In this document: one piece after another, positions 52,901-63,924 of the stretch | Layout: each line of letters starts with the position of its first letter | Numbering within the stretch: the stretch's first letter is position 1 | Assembly: GCA_036852015.1 (NCBI GenBank) | Contig: JAANDG010000021.1 | Span: 186,001-250,000, forward strand | Origin: Pelodera strongyloides | Taxonomy: Eukaryota > Nematoda > Chromadorea > Rhabditida > Rhabditidae | DNA length: 64,000 nt | Direction of reading: 5' to 3' | Program-made: the position numbers and the translations under genes | Notes under the pieces: model-generated | What the model was told of the DNA's origin: nothing | Databases searched by the model: none | The model's input: only the letters and a program-made list of their open reading frames with translations

Positions 52901-55290
52901 TAGGTCAATACTCACGAAGATATTGGGTGATAAAGTGGTGGATTGCTCGGTCCGGAATGCAAAAAGGGTAATTGTCCTATACAAACAAGGTAGGACAATT
53001 ACCCTTTTTGCATTCCGGACCGATCAATCCACCACTTTATCACCCAATATCTTCGTGAGTATTGAAATAGAACACTACTTTTTGTAATCCAAATTTTTAT
53101 TATCCATTATAGAAAATAAAGAAACAAAAAAAACAGACACTATTTCAGGTGAACCGATCCCTTTAAAAAGCCATCTACGCATTTCCGCGCTGCGCGCCTG
53201 ATTATGCAGTAGGGGATCCTTATTGCGCAACGATCTGTGCACACACGCACGCTAGCATGAGCACCAACACACATGCGAACACATATGCATGTTTACAAAT
53301 AGGTATTTGCGCATATGGGCACATACATCAAGTGAAAGCCTATTCGCTAATATCTTATGACTACCTTTCCAGTCTTCTATGGTTGTTGAATATTGTTGAT
53401 CTTCTGGCGCCTTCGATTTATCTACACAGTACTTGGAAATCACCGGACAAAGTGGGCCTCTACATTTATCCTCTTTTGTACAATGCTTACAATTATCCTG
53501 TAAATTTTCCTCTAACCTCTTACTATTTGTACTACTTTTACCTTTCTCGACTTTTTCTCGCAGAGCATTTTTATTCATTTTTATATATGTGGTGATTCGG
53601 TAGATTTTTGATTATTCTAATCATATTACTCATTTGCATGATGCATGGGAAGGCTTTTATTGACTCCATATGCGAGTTAAAACGGGTGGACAGGATTTGA
53701 AATTGAAACGCATCGTGAACAACTGAATTCTTACTTATTTATGACAAGTTACTCGAATTTAGGTCGATGTTTTATTCTAATTCATGTTCATTTGCATAAG
53801 CTGCATAAGAATTCTAGCTATTCGATGTGTTTCAAAAACCGGCCGGTATTTGGCTTTAAGAAAAAGCTTTATTTTTCCAGAATATTCCATTTTCTCGTGT
53901 GCGAACAGTGATTATTGAAGCGCAGCGAACGAATGAACTTCTTACTGTAAAGAAACCGATTTACGCCTTCGCAATGTTTGAAAAAGAAGCGTATAAAACC
54001 GACACGCAATATTATGAAGATGTGAGTTTATGTGTTTTTAACCAAGTTATCCCCGCCCTACATAAGACATTTGAAAACCAGGTCTATGCTGGGAATAAAC
54101 TATTACTCGTCTATAGTAAATGTATGTTTCAAAACTGCTTTTTGCAAATCTGATGAAGAACGCATTTCTACCGTTCTACTGTAGAAATTTGGTATATTTT
54201 ATGTTTTCACAATTAGACAATCGTTTGCCACTTGGCTTTGTTGCCAAAAAAATCACATCATCCTATCTAGATGCGTACGTGGTTTATAAAATCTAAGCAC
54301 TAAACTATACACTTAATAGTGAAGTGTAAAATCTGCATCATTTAGGATTTACTCTGCGCCACGCTACAAACAGCTATGGACATGGGAATAGACGGTGTAA
54401 TTTATTGGTCAACTTCGAATGAAATGGGAAAACGATGTTCACGTCTGGCTGAATATATCAATAACCATTTTGCACCGTAAGTTCTGTATACGAATTCGAG
54501 AACGCTTGCATTAGCAAAGCTGTTACTGGCTCAGTCATTTATCTTGAAAAGAAATTGACGACAAGAATCAGTGAGCAGTTCGTGAGTCAGGTTTGCGTCC
54601 CGAGTGCGCGGTTACAATTTTAGCGTTTCCATCATTTTCGCACACTTCTTACGCGCTCCACAGAATGCCTGCCGATTCGTGCATAATAAAGACTGCCCTC
54701 AACACAATCGATGCAACAAATTAGCCTTTAGAAATATAAGCATAACAACTAGTTGGGTTCTGCATGTTTTCGTTGAGGGTAATTACATCTCGGTACTTTT
54801 TTCAGGTACGTGCAGAAAATAACAAATCATGCAAAACATTGCTCGGATAAGCGATGTTCTTCCAAAGGAAAATGCATTATTCCAAACAGTCTTCAATCAA
54901 CGAAATGTCAAAGCGTTAAAAATTATAAGGAGTACAAATGCCAGTGCAATAAGGGTAAGTGTTTGCTAAGAGGAAACCAGTGCTGCGCGGCATACTCTGG
55001 TAATGAGTGCCAACCCTGCGCCAGATGTGTGCGAGCAACGTAGGATTAGTAGAATTCCCCATTGTGATCAATTTTCATCGAAAACCGTCAAAATTGTCAC
55101 CAAACAGCCACTGACCAGTAACTAAGTGCTTTTTCGGTGAAAACCATTTGGTGACGGTTTTTTTTGTGGTTTCGGCAATTATTCGGTGTCAAAACCTGAG
55201 CATTTGTCAGGTTGGTCGGGCGATCGTTGTGACAAGGCAAGCAAGTGGGAACCCTTGCCAGCCGATGTTTACCCTGGAGAATTCATTTAA
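49933..55290 (+). CDS. Hyaluronidase (GH56) with EGF-like C-terminus
   Basis: Exons are 49933-50001, 50341-50492, 51225-51285, 51598-51688, 51974-52139, 52545-52691, 53373-53499, 53881-54021, 54346-54476, 54806-54954 and 55211-55290. All phases join, giving 437 aa, close to animal hyaluronidases. The start is the first ATG after an in-frame TAA, with a signal-like stretch MIKILISVTLLLEQSSS. Domain marks are IFWNLPSESC, NGGIPQ, the catalytic pair in VIDQEFW (Asp-x-Glu), WGYYLYPFVDYN, APSIYL and MGIDGVIYWSTSNEMGKRC. The tail has CSDKRCSSKGKC ... YKCQCNKG-WSGDRCD, an EGF-like fold. It should be a secreted or lysosomal endo-hexosaminidase acting on hyaluronan or chondroitin; which of the two cannot be told. 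The exon 51285 donor (GTTTTTT) is weak. Confidence 0.92.
50108..50285. mobile_element. MITE family A/B relative
   Basis: The left end is worn (GTATAACAACCGCTTTTGAA). The right end is CCGGCCGTTGTATCGCTTTAA. It lies in hyaluronidase intron 1. Confidence 0.6.
50482..50557 (+). repeat. Duplicated exon 2 end and donor (hyaluronidase)
   Basis: CAAATTTGGAAT-GTAAGTC is the true junction. GAATTTAGAATGTAAGTC recurs 57 bases later, immediately before a TTAA element. Confidence 0.65.
50660..51173 (+). repeat. tRNA-derived repeat, 299-bp unit in 1.7 tandem copies
   Basis: Each copy contains TAGCTCAACCGG (A-box type) and GGTTCGAATCT (B-box type) flanking a CTTGC/GCAAG arm with GCC. Position 33 is A and the T-stem is poor, so this is SINE-like, not a tRNA gene. 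GTAAGTCGGGTAGATGCGCC starts at 50661 and again at 50960. It has broken a family B MITE whose left end is at 50558. Confidence 0.75.
52818..53166. mobile_element. TTAA inverted-repeat element, family H
   Basis: TTAAAGGGATCGGTTCACCT with arms of about 160 bp (AATAGTGTCTGTTTTTTTC, TATTGGGTGATAAAGTGGTG, GGTAATTGTCCTA), an almost complete fold-back in hyaluronidase intron 6. Confidence 0.9.
53695..53859. mobile_element. MITE family A copy, left end lost
   Basis: It runs from AAATTGAAACGCATCGTG to CCGGCCGGTATTTGGCTTTAA and ends 21 bases before the exon at 53881. Confidence 0.75.
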
Positions 55291-55294
55291 TAAA
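55289..55294 (+). terminator. Poly(A) signal overlapping the hyaluronidase stop
   Basis: AATAAA shares two bases with the TAA stop codon, implying a very short 3'UTR. Confidence 0.6.
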
Positions 55295-55466
55295 TTATGT
55301 GCAATATTTTTTTTAAATTACATTGGAACAAACCTAAGACAGTATATGCTCTGGGTTGGAACTGTGTTTCACGAATTATAATTACCTTTGTCCAGTTTGC
55401 TAGAAGACAATTTACATAACGCAAACGCAGAGTGTTTTGAACGACCAATCTGGGTACTTATAGAAA

Positions 55467-55652
55467 TAGAGCTTTGAAGTGCACGTTCGCGAACGCGGAA
55501 AGTGCGAAAGTGTAGTTCGAGTGCACGTTCGCCGAATTCCATGAATATTCCATGCCTACTGTAAGATTTTCAAAATCTGCTTATATATGGAACGCGAACG
55601 TGCACTTGAATTAAACGTTCGCACTTTCGTGAACGTGCACTTAAAGCTCTAT
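55467..55652. mobile_element. Inverted-repeat element with GTTCGC words
   Basis: AATAGAGCTTTGAAGTGCAC and GTTCGCGAACG face GTGAACGTGCACTTAAAGCT-CTATT. The ends are not TTAA. Confidence 0.7.
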
Positions 55653-55863
55653 TACGAAACAGCTTTTACTGCTATCTCGCCACTATACTACGACAGGAGT
55701 TCATTCTACACAACCAATTGATAACCCCCTGTATGTTGTCAATGAACTATACTATGCCCATCTAGTAAAAGTCGAACAACTATAGGAAAGAACCGTTTAT
55801 TTACAAATAAATACAAAGTAATTTGAAAAATGATACTAACAACGCAACACAGTATATGCAAGT

Positions 55864-55975
55864 TTAAAGTGGTATAGCAGACCAGCAGATAGGTTGAAAC
55901 AATGAAATTGACACGTATGAATTATGGTAATGTTGTCCAACACACGTTTCACAATACGCATGTCATACCACTTTA
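55864..55975. mobile_element. MITE family B copy, short
   Basis: TTAAAGTGGTATAGCAGACC to CACAATACGCATGTCATACC-ACTTTAC. Confidence 0.6.
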
Positions 55976-56045
55976 CACATCGGGTTATAAAGACCACTAA
56001 CATTCACAAGCCGCCGTTATACCACTGCAAATATCGGCCTACAGC

Positions 56046-57542
56046 TTAGCAGCAATTTACGACGATCGAGTGCGCAACTTCCTTAGCTTTCTCCTTTCCT
56101 TGAAGAAGTTCCAGCAACTTGAGGGCGAACGGAAAAGCAGTACCCGGTCCCTGCGACGTGATCAGCTTATCAGAAACAACCACCGGATCGTCAGAGAATT
56201 TATAACCTGCAATTATAGGGCAATTAGTAGCCTCCGAATACTAATTGTGACTACTAAAAATCAATTCCTCGGATAAGAGGGATGTGTGCTAAATAACGCG
56301 CGACGAACTAGCGCACCAAGCTGCAACCGCCGTGCGCCGTGCACTTGCGAAGCGTGCGCGCAAACTTCCGCGTATAAATGGCGAACTAGCCGCGAGCGCA
56401 CGGTCGGGAAGAATGAGCAATTGTATTTTGTTCTTTTTTTAAAAGTTAGTACAGTGGAATGATTATTTAAGCGAATCACCATTCTGGAAGGAAATCTGAA
56501 CGTAACGCTACGTGAATACGTGACTCATGTCGCCTACGTGTCTCATGTCCGTTAATAATTATCCGACAAATTATTTACCTGCATTAGTCATGGTCTCCTT
56601 CACGGCCGGGTAACCCGTCACCAAAGCACCGGGTGCAATTTTGTGCGCCTGAATTGCCTTTGGTGCGCCGCAAATTGCCGCGATATATCTGCCCGCATCG
56701 TGTTGGGCGTTAAGCACAGAACCAACGATAGGACACTAAAATAGGGCGATTAAATCCAAATTTAAATATTGTACTGCGCAAGCAATCAAGGAACTCCGCT
56801 CGCAAAAAGAAGGCAAACAAAGTAAAAGCGCGGCGTCGAATCGTTTACAGGTGGCGCGGCAGGAGCGCCACAAGTGCGCCACACGTGCGCCGTTAATTTC
56901 AATCCGGTGCAATAGTAATGAAATGATTTCTGCGCAACCAACTTAATAGATACTCTTAGAAAGTACGAAACAACCAACTATAAGCTAAGCTACCGTACCT
57001 CAGCTAGAGCATTGCTTCCCGGTCCGCCCGGCAGAATAATCATATCAAACTTCTGATCCTTGACGTCCCCAAGAGCCGCGTCCGGGACTACGGTAGTCTT
57101 TTGAACACAAGTCACTGGATGAGTAGATTGGCCGGCTACGATAAGCTGAAATGCTTAAATTGAAATAGATGGGGAACCTCAAGCTATAAGTTACCGATAA
57201 AAATACTAAAATGTGTCATACTATTTTAGTTACACTCGAAATTGTCGCCTGAGCTATTCTGTGGACCATAAGCCCGAATTCACTGATGACGGACTTCAGT
57301 TGGTGCGCGGCAACAAAAAAAATGTTCGCCCACGCTCCTCGCGAGAGTTTGGCACAGACAGGGCGAAGTGCGCGGCGACACCTGGGAGAACCCCCCTTTT
57401 GATCGAGAGCTAGTAAACAACGTAAATTTTCAGTAAAACCAACATCTACACCACCGCGGCGCAGCACATCGATAGTGATAATCGCCTCACTTTCCTCCGC
57501 TCCATCAACCAAAAGCATAAGGGCTCTCTTCTCAGCAGACAT
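56046..57542 (-). CDS. PARK7: DJ-1/PARK7 family protein, divergent copy
   Basis: Exons in coding order are 57444-57542, 56999-57145, 56579-56735 and 56046-56206, giving 187 aa. Markers are [20 protein letters not shown] (with the family Glu), [17 protein letters not shown], the nucleophile-elbow Cys in [13 protein letters not shown], and [20 protein letters not shown]. Against the sister copy it lacks two residues in exon 2, including the Gln of GGQPGS. It has Ser for Met beside the active Glu, Gln for Arg in SRGPGT and a different C-terminus (HSIVVNCC). The first donor is weak (GTTGGT). DJ-1 proteins act in oxidative-stress defence and glyoxal or deglycase-type chemistry; this copy may have a shifted role. 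Confidence 0.93.
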
Positions 57543-59058
57543 GATTCCTGATTGATTGCTAAAATGTATTTCTTTAAAACACATTAAGACTGTGTTATTT
57601 AGTGAAAAAAGTCGATCCGATCTTAGGATATAAGTACAGGAAAGCTAGCTATCTATGAAAGAAGGCGGCGTGCGCGGCATACCAATGGCGCTCGATCGGC
57701 GCACTTGGTGCACACACAAATACAATGTAACGCCAGATATACGCAGCGCAACTGTCAACATGAAAAGTGAACTTCGTATAAATCGAAACATTACTCCCCT
57801 TATTCTTCGCATTATATTGAAGAAAGCAGCCATAATATGTTCCAAATGCACGTACCAAGAGCACTAATGGTAAGAATATAAAGCTAGCAAAACAAGCTCG
57901 CACATAAACATGAAATGCCAGTAAAAAAATAAAATGCCCTCTATATACGCTAGATCCGCCCTCTTGCGTTATGTAACTTGTTTACTTGCCCTTAGACACT
58001 CTCCTAACATATTTTGTTCTTTTCCAACCAATTTTATTTTGTTGATCGCACTTTCCATGCACTAGCTTGTTTTTGTTTACCAATGTGCACTCTGAGCAAT
58101 GATCTTTGAGCTTCGTAGAAAAATAAGCCTTCGAAAATATCTCACTAATAAAGGAGAGCAGTACATGAAAACTACAGGGTAGTGAACAGAACAGATGACA
58201 CGAACAGATTGCGATATTACGGTATTGTCATTACAAGAACGAAGTTATCATGCCATCAACGTTATGCCCAAGGACTTTTTGCGCACCCTGCAACTTTCAC
58301 CCTGCAAAGATCCCAATTTACTCTTTCTTGATGTCATTCAATTACTATGTAGTATGTGTCACATCTTCTATACTGTATTCCACAGGAAAACTACTACTTC
58401 TAAACATACATTATTAGTGTGTATTTTGGATCGCAACACTTATGCTGGAACTCTATAAATTTTTATTATACATAAATTATGATTAAATTATACAAGATGT
58501 ACATATGGAATAAATAATCTATAGAAAATATATATCAAAGTACGAGGTGACTGAACACCCACAAAATTCGTTGAATACTGAACATGGCACCTTAAAACTA
58601 GAATCTCATTACAGTTTTACCGGGTAAGAAATGATCTACAGGTGCAGAACATCGGGGTAGACTTTTAACATTTTAACATAGAACAACAATGTTAAGCTGC
58701 ACTCAAATATACAAATTTAAGAAAGCCGGGATGGTCAGGGCGCCAGGAACAGGGACTAGCCTCTGGGCCTAGTCTCCCTGGTATTCACCAACACACGGGG
58801 AGACCTCGCTGCGCTCACGGGCGCACTGAATCTCTTCTGCTCTCGCGCTCTCTATGCACCCTTTTAGCTCCCTGGGGAGGCCAGGGAGGGCTCCCTGCGC
58901 GTTGGTGAACACGGCCTCAGACCTCTTTACAGAGGACCGATTGTATGGAAATACTACACTAGCAACTACAAAACCTTAGTAATTGTAAAAGTTTACATGA
59001 ACAAGTACTGGTCTTAGCCTCAGCAAGACTGGGCATTGCCTCAATCTTGAACATCGTC
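57543..59058. other. Spacer between the DJ-1 copies
   Basis: It contains a GC-rich island of GCGC words (about 57660-57720) and an M-family element. The 1.5-kb gap is larger than usual for a nematode operon. Confidence 0.5.
58767..58919. mobile_element. Inverted-repeat element, family M
   Basis: It carries GTATTCACCAACACACGGGG at the left and GGGAGGGCTCCCTGCGCGTT-GGTGAACACGGCCTC at the right. Confidence 0.65.
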
Positions 59059-60944
59059 TTAGTACTTCTGTAGCATTGCCTTAGCAACCTCCTTGGCTTT
59101 GTCCGCTCCCTCAAGAATTTCGACCAATTTAAGAGCAAATGCGAATGCCGTTCCCGGCCCACGAGAAGTGATCAGCTTATCAGACACAACGACGTCATCC
59201 TCCGAATATTTATACCCTGAAATGGCAAAGAAAATAATGTCAAAGAATAATTACGGCGTAAAATCACGCAGCAGCAGCAACTCTCCCGCTTCATTTAAAC
59301 CATATTCAGATTCAACTGCAAAGGCTGCACAAATATTTCCTCGCAAACCAACTTTCAAAAGCCACCATCCCGTAGGGACGGTATGCACTGCAGTACGTAC
59401 AGTTCGGTTTGGATGCTACAAAGGTTCCTTATAAAAGTTGCTATCACTGAGCTAAACAGACAATTTCCATTCATTTATGGGATCTATACCCTGGAACTTC
59501 CCATTACGCTCACGTAACCACACAGATATTTATAGTAAAATAATACCTGCTCCAGTCATAACATCCTTCACAGATGGATAGCTCGTCACAAGAGCTCCGG
59601 GTGCAATGTTGTGCGCTTTGAGCGCTATTGGTGCGGCGCAGATTGCAGCGATATATCTGCCAGCAGCGTGTTGCGAAGCGAGCACCGAACCAACCACGGG
59701 GCACTAAATACGTTTTGTTAATAAGTTTACTAATACGTGACATACCTATAGACACACACACGAGAGAGAATCGACGTACTGACAAACAAGTACGTTTGCG
59801 AATACCGCGATCACATACATGCGCACACACACGCACGCACGTACAGTACACACACACGCACGTACAGTACACACACACACACAACACACACAAACACACA
59901 TACACACACATACACACACACACACACACACAACACACACACAGAACACATAGAAGATAAAATAGTTGGTTAACGGGTTTACGGATACCACTGTAAACGT
60001 GTAAGTTTAAATTGTGATACACATACAGGAAGACAGAGAAAGCGAGGCAAAAAGGGAGAAAGAGCTGGAGGTGGAGGCACACACCACACACAGAGAGAAC
60101 AACCGATTAATGAAGACTTTGACTTCAGCAAAAAAAACCAACCTCTGCCAGGGAAGTACTTCCCGGCTGGCCTCCCGGGAGCACAACTACATCAAAAACA
60201 TGATCCTTAACATCCGCGAGCGCCGCATCAGGTATCACAACGGTCTGCCGAGCGCAAGTCACAGGTTCACGGGATGGAAGTCCAGCTACAGTAACCTGGA
60301 ATTACAGAAGTACTGTAGTCAATAAATAAAAGAGTTATCATAATAATATCCGCACATCCATTTGCCGACACATTATCATCAGATATGTGTACTTCAGCGT
60401 CGTACTCTAACTTCCTAACTTGACAAGTGGTTTTACTATAGTGTATGTAGTTCACGGTTACTATAAAATGCGGACTATATACAAATGTCCCCTTTTTGGT
60501 CTGAGAATCAATATACGCTAATGGTCTGATAATAGTTCTTTGGTGATCTGCGCTTATATTATCACAATAGCGTAACACAATTTGAACTTTGACAGATCTC
60601 ATTTTCGAGCATGCAACAGTCCACTAGAAAAAAAAAGAAGTTTAGAATAGTGTCTCATATTAGCCTACAGTAACCAAAACAAAAGTTCAAGTGTGTGATC
60701 TTAGCATACAGTAACAAAGTTCAAGTGAGTTCACATACTGTAGACAAAATTTCTGCTCAAAAACAGCTAGCGAGTTCGCGTCTTTTTTGTAGTTCATAAG
60801 ATTGACCTATACGGGAAAGTGACTTGATAAATGAAAAACTAGTACCTTTACACCTCCTCGACGAAGCACATCACTTGTAATAATGGCCTCCATTTCTTCC
60901 GCGCCATTAGCCAAAAGAAGAAGGGCGGTTTTCTGTGCAGCCAT
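59059..60944 (-). CDS. PARK7: DJ-1/PARK7 family protein, conserved copy
   Basis: Exons in coding order are 60846-60944, 60143-60295, 59547-59703 and 59059-59216, giving 188 aa, against about 189 in the family. It starts [20 protein letters not shown] and keeps [38 protein letters not shown], the catalytic Cys in [13 protein letters not shown], and [20 protein letters not shown] with [17 protein letters not shown]. Intron positions and phases (0, 0, 1) equal those of the copy at 56046, so the two arose by tandem gene duplication after the introns were in place. The likely place of action is cytosol or mitochondria. Confidence 0.95.
59755..59960. repeat. (CA)n microsatellite in DJ-1 intron 2
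   Basis: CA runs mixed with ACGCACGTACAGTACA units. Cys-rich minus-strand ORFs here are repeat translations. Confidence 0.9.
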
Positions 60945-61528
60945 CGTATGAGTCAACGCTAAAAACACAAAGATCATTAAAGCGGTATCACACGTAGTTA
61001 TGGATGTATGTTGGGTAACTCTAGTTCGAATAGTACAGCATTACATGCAACTTGTTTCTTTTTGTACCGTAGATGAACAAAATTGCAAACAATGTAGATA
61101 AAGTAGTATCTTACAAAGAATTCAATTCCAAAATCATAGTGGACAGAAAGCCATTAGACCCGACATCATATACAAGAAGCCAGATAATAAGTTTATTAAA
61201 CTGAAAAACATTTACATCTAAACAACAACGCAACAAAATATAAACTACTACCTAAATCTACAACAATAGGTATACTATCAATAAGCCTACTTACAAACGA
61301 CAACGATACACATGATCGACGTTATATCCATATGTTATACACTACTCACCACTCATTCATAATTTCTACCAACCAATTGGGTCAAAATTGAAAACCTACA
61401 ATATTTTGCTATCAACAATTAGACCAAAATGAAACGACTATAACCAGCAATCCGGAAAACAACCTGAATTATCAGTGAAAACAAATTTGGGGCTTTGGTG
61501 GGGACTTAGCTATACACAATCCTCTTTC
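60945..61528. other. Intergenic region upstream of the conserved DJ-1 copy
   Basis: It contains a lone family B left end at about 60979 (TTAAAGCGGTATCACACGTA) and no exon. It would hold the promoter of the downstream minus-strand DJ-1 gene. Confidence 0.45.
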
Positions 61529-63747
61529 TTATTGCGACTGATCCTGCTGAACAGGAGGTTTGCCATATTTTCCTTCTTTAAAGTTTTCCCTGATCTTTTC
61601 TCCATAAGATAATTCGAACAGTGTTTCAGCTGTCATCTTTGGAGGTGGCCACCTAAAACAAATACGTTTCAGAAACGCAACAATAATCCTCGACTCAAAT
61701 GATGCATTACTAAGATACTTCATACTAAGCGAACAATCACTCTTGGGCTCACGGTCGCCTAGTGGGCTTTTCGCAGTTATTTGCATACGTCCGACGTGGA
61801 TTTCAAACCCGGCTGTTATACCGCCTTAATGTACTACAATACATACAATATTACCGGGTTCGCAGAGTAATCAATATCAAAATAGAACTCAACCCCACCT
61901 CTCATCCTCAAGTGTATACAGATCAGCCAGGGCTTCACTGCCCTTCTCCCGAACCTTTTGCTCGTACGCTTTCCTTCGCTTCTCTATTTCGATATCGGTA
62001 CGGAACGACACATACGGCTTCAGGCTGAAAAGTAGGAAATGAGTTTCTAGTCTAACACAGAACGATTTATGAAACAAAGTCGAAGAAATACTTAAGATTA
62101 TCGTTACACGTGGCTTGATTTGCCAATCCCATCTCTGTTCATTATTTTATCATTATATAAAACACATGCACTTTATGAATCTATTCTGTACTAACTAAGA
62201 GGTGCCTGGTCCGATAATGGGGCTATAGAGGCGTTCGTAATTCTAAAATCTAACTAATACCAGCGTGCTGTAACATACGAAACCTCCCACAACTAGCACC
62301 CACGCAGTAAACTAAAATTTCCTTACAGACGAAGAGTTTCAGCCTACGCAACATCCCGATTACAATTATACCCCGAAGCTCGATAATAACGTTGCAGTGA
62401 AACATAACGTGTAACTTCAGTTTTTTTATATTACAAACAAGAATAGCATGGATACAGTACAGTAAACGAAAGCACGAAAAACTCTAATGGGATTTCCAAG
62501 TATTGTGAAAATTTACAGTATTTTGGAACTACACGAGAATGTTTTCTTAATTTTTCATATTATATACGCAAGTTTCGTGCAGAAATACGGTAGTATTGAC
62601 AGAATCACACCGAATTGTTGGGATATTTGGAAACCCCATAAGAAAGAATACTTACTTGAATCCATCCAAATTCGGAACAACAAGTTCGGTTTTCATTTCT
62701 GGAACAGGCACAAAAGTTCCAGTGCGTGGATCTGTGTAACCCTCAGGTTGTACACCAGTGTACCTAAACATTGGTTCATGGTGAGCTACAGTAAGACACA
62801 TCACAAGCACACGCTAAGATGCACTACATGATAAACATCTTGTTGTACATAAAAACAGCATACGTGTTCAAACCTACACTGCAATGTACTACAGTTACCA
62901 TTACCAAACGAAAGAGCCGTTTTACTGCACAGTATCTATGTCTACATATCCTTTCTGATGAAGACGAGTCACTCTTACCTTGTTTAGGATATTCGATCGT
63001 TTGCAAAGTAAAGTGATAACCTAATAACCTTGGAACCTTAAAGCGAAATGCCAGCTCCTTTGGAAAATTTGCATGTGATAAGCAAATTCTATGTATCCTA
63101 TGCTAATTTTGCGCGATCGTCCACGGCTATCGCGCAAAATTAGCATAGGATACATAGGATGCAAATCATATGCAAATTTTCCAAAGGAGCTGGCAGTTCG
63201 CTTTAAAGGGAATATGAAAACTCCAATCTCACACACTGCGCTGTTTGAAAAGGGAGTAAATATTCCCTTTAACTACTAAGGATAACCAAATCAACCCACT
63301 GATGAAGTGCCTTCGGATTTTCCTTATGCCATTTCGGTGACAGCTCAGGGAATTCTCTATCACTACCCGGCCACTGGTACTTCTCCACAACATACGGTCC
63401 GATTTTGCGTTGACCATATGCACCTGCAAAGAAATATGTATAATAATACGAAAACTATTAATCTAGTGAACACTTGATAAACAGAGTGCTATAGTGCTCC
63501 ATTGACACATATACGAAAAATCCATAAACACAACGGAAAACTGGTTTTTCAAATGTAAATAAAACTCGCAAAAGCGCGTTTCAAGAGTGAGCATCACCCC
63601 AAAAGGAGATTGATCTGTCCTAGATTATACTAAAATTACAAAGAGTTAAACGTTACCTTTCTTTACAAAAGGCCATGGCGATCGAAAGTTTCGTGCATTC
63701 AGTGAGCGTACACCTCTGGTAGAAATCGTCACCGCCAGGGAGGCCAT
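61529..63747 (-). CDS. MRPL41: Mitochondrial ribosomal protein L41
   Basis: Exons in coding order are 63657-63747, 63300-63423, 62656-62763, 61899-62024 and 61529-61652, giving 190 aa. The N-terminus MASLAVTISTRGVRSLNARN is basic and Ser/Arg-rich, as for a mitochondrial import signal. The family core is MKTELVVPNLDGF-NLKPYVS, and the conserved helix is MTAETLFELSYGEKIRENFK. Compared with the vertebrate protein there is an added charged stretch (IEIEKRRKAYEQKVREKGSE) between the two. It is a subunit of the large mitochondrial ribosomal particle. I set the second donor at GTGGGT (63299) because it alone keeps the frame with the next exon. Confidence 0.9.
63038..63206. mobile_element. MITE family C copy in MRPL41 intron 2
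   Basis: TTAAAGCGAAATGCCAGCTCC with the GCGCGATCGTCC centre. Its final TTAA is shared with the 70-bp element that follows. Confidence 0.9.
63203..63272. mobile_element. 70-bp TTAA mini-element, family L
   Basis: TTAAAGGGAATAT at the left and ATATTCCCTTTAA at the right bracket 44 bases. It is the smallest element in the window. Confidence 0.65.
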
Positions 63748-63752
63748 ACCTA
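63748..63752 (-). promoter_or_regulatory. Splice or trans-splice acceptor two bases before the MRPL41 start
   Basis: On the minus strand TTGCTGTTAG is followed by GT and then ATG. With no coding exon upstream this fits a spliced-leader acceptor. Confidence 0.5.
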
Positions 63753-63795
63753 ACAGCAAGGGACGATATAGCTATACAAAACTTGCATTGCATGT

Positions 63796-63924
63796 TTAAA
63801 GCGGTATGCCACGTAGTTTGTGCGCGTGGAACGTATACTAGACAACTATCTCCAACGTCTCTTTGTGTTCCGAAACGCACCAAATTGTTGCACATCTTCA
63901 AAACCACGTGACATACCGATTCAA
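63796..63924. mobile_element. MITE family B copy
   Basis: TTAAAGCGGTATGCCACGTAG to AAACCACGTGACATACCGATTCAA, lying just upstream of MRPL41. Confidence 0.65.

Larger units (their letters stand above)
55295..56045. other. Convergent intergenic region
   Basis: Hyaluronidase (+) and the nearer DJ-1 copy (-) converge here. It holds one hairpin element and a family B copy. A TTTATT at 55796 could be the minus-strand poly(A) signal for the DJ-1 gene. Confidence 0.5.

Noticed and set aside
59510..60091. 193-codon minus-strand ORF, Cys/Val-rich
   Set aside because: It runs through a CA microsatellite and across a real DJ-1 exon in another frame.
56046..63747. Operon of MRPL41 and the two DJ-1 genes
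   Set aside because: They share the minus strand, but the gaps of 0.6 and 1.5 kb and the lack of an SL2-type arrangement give no positive support.
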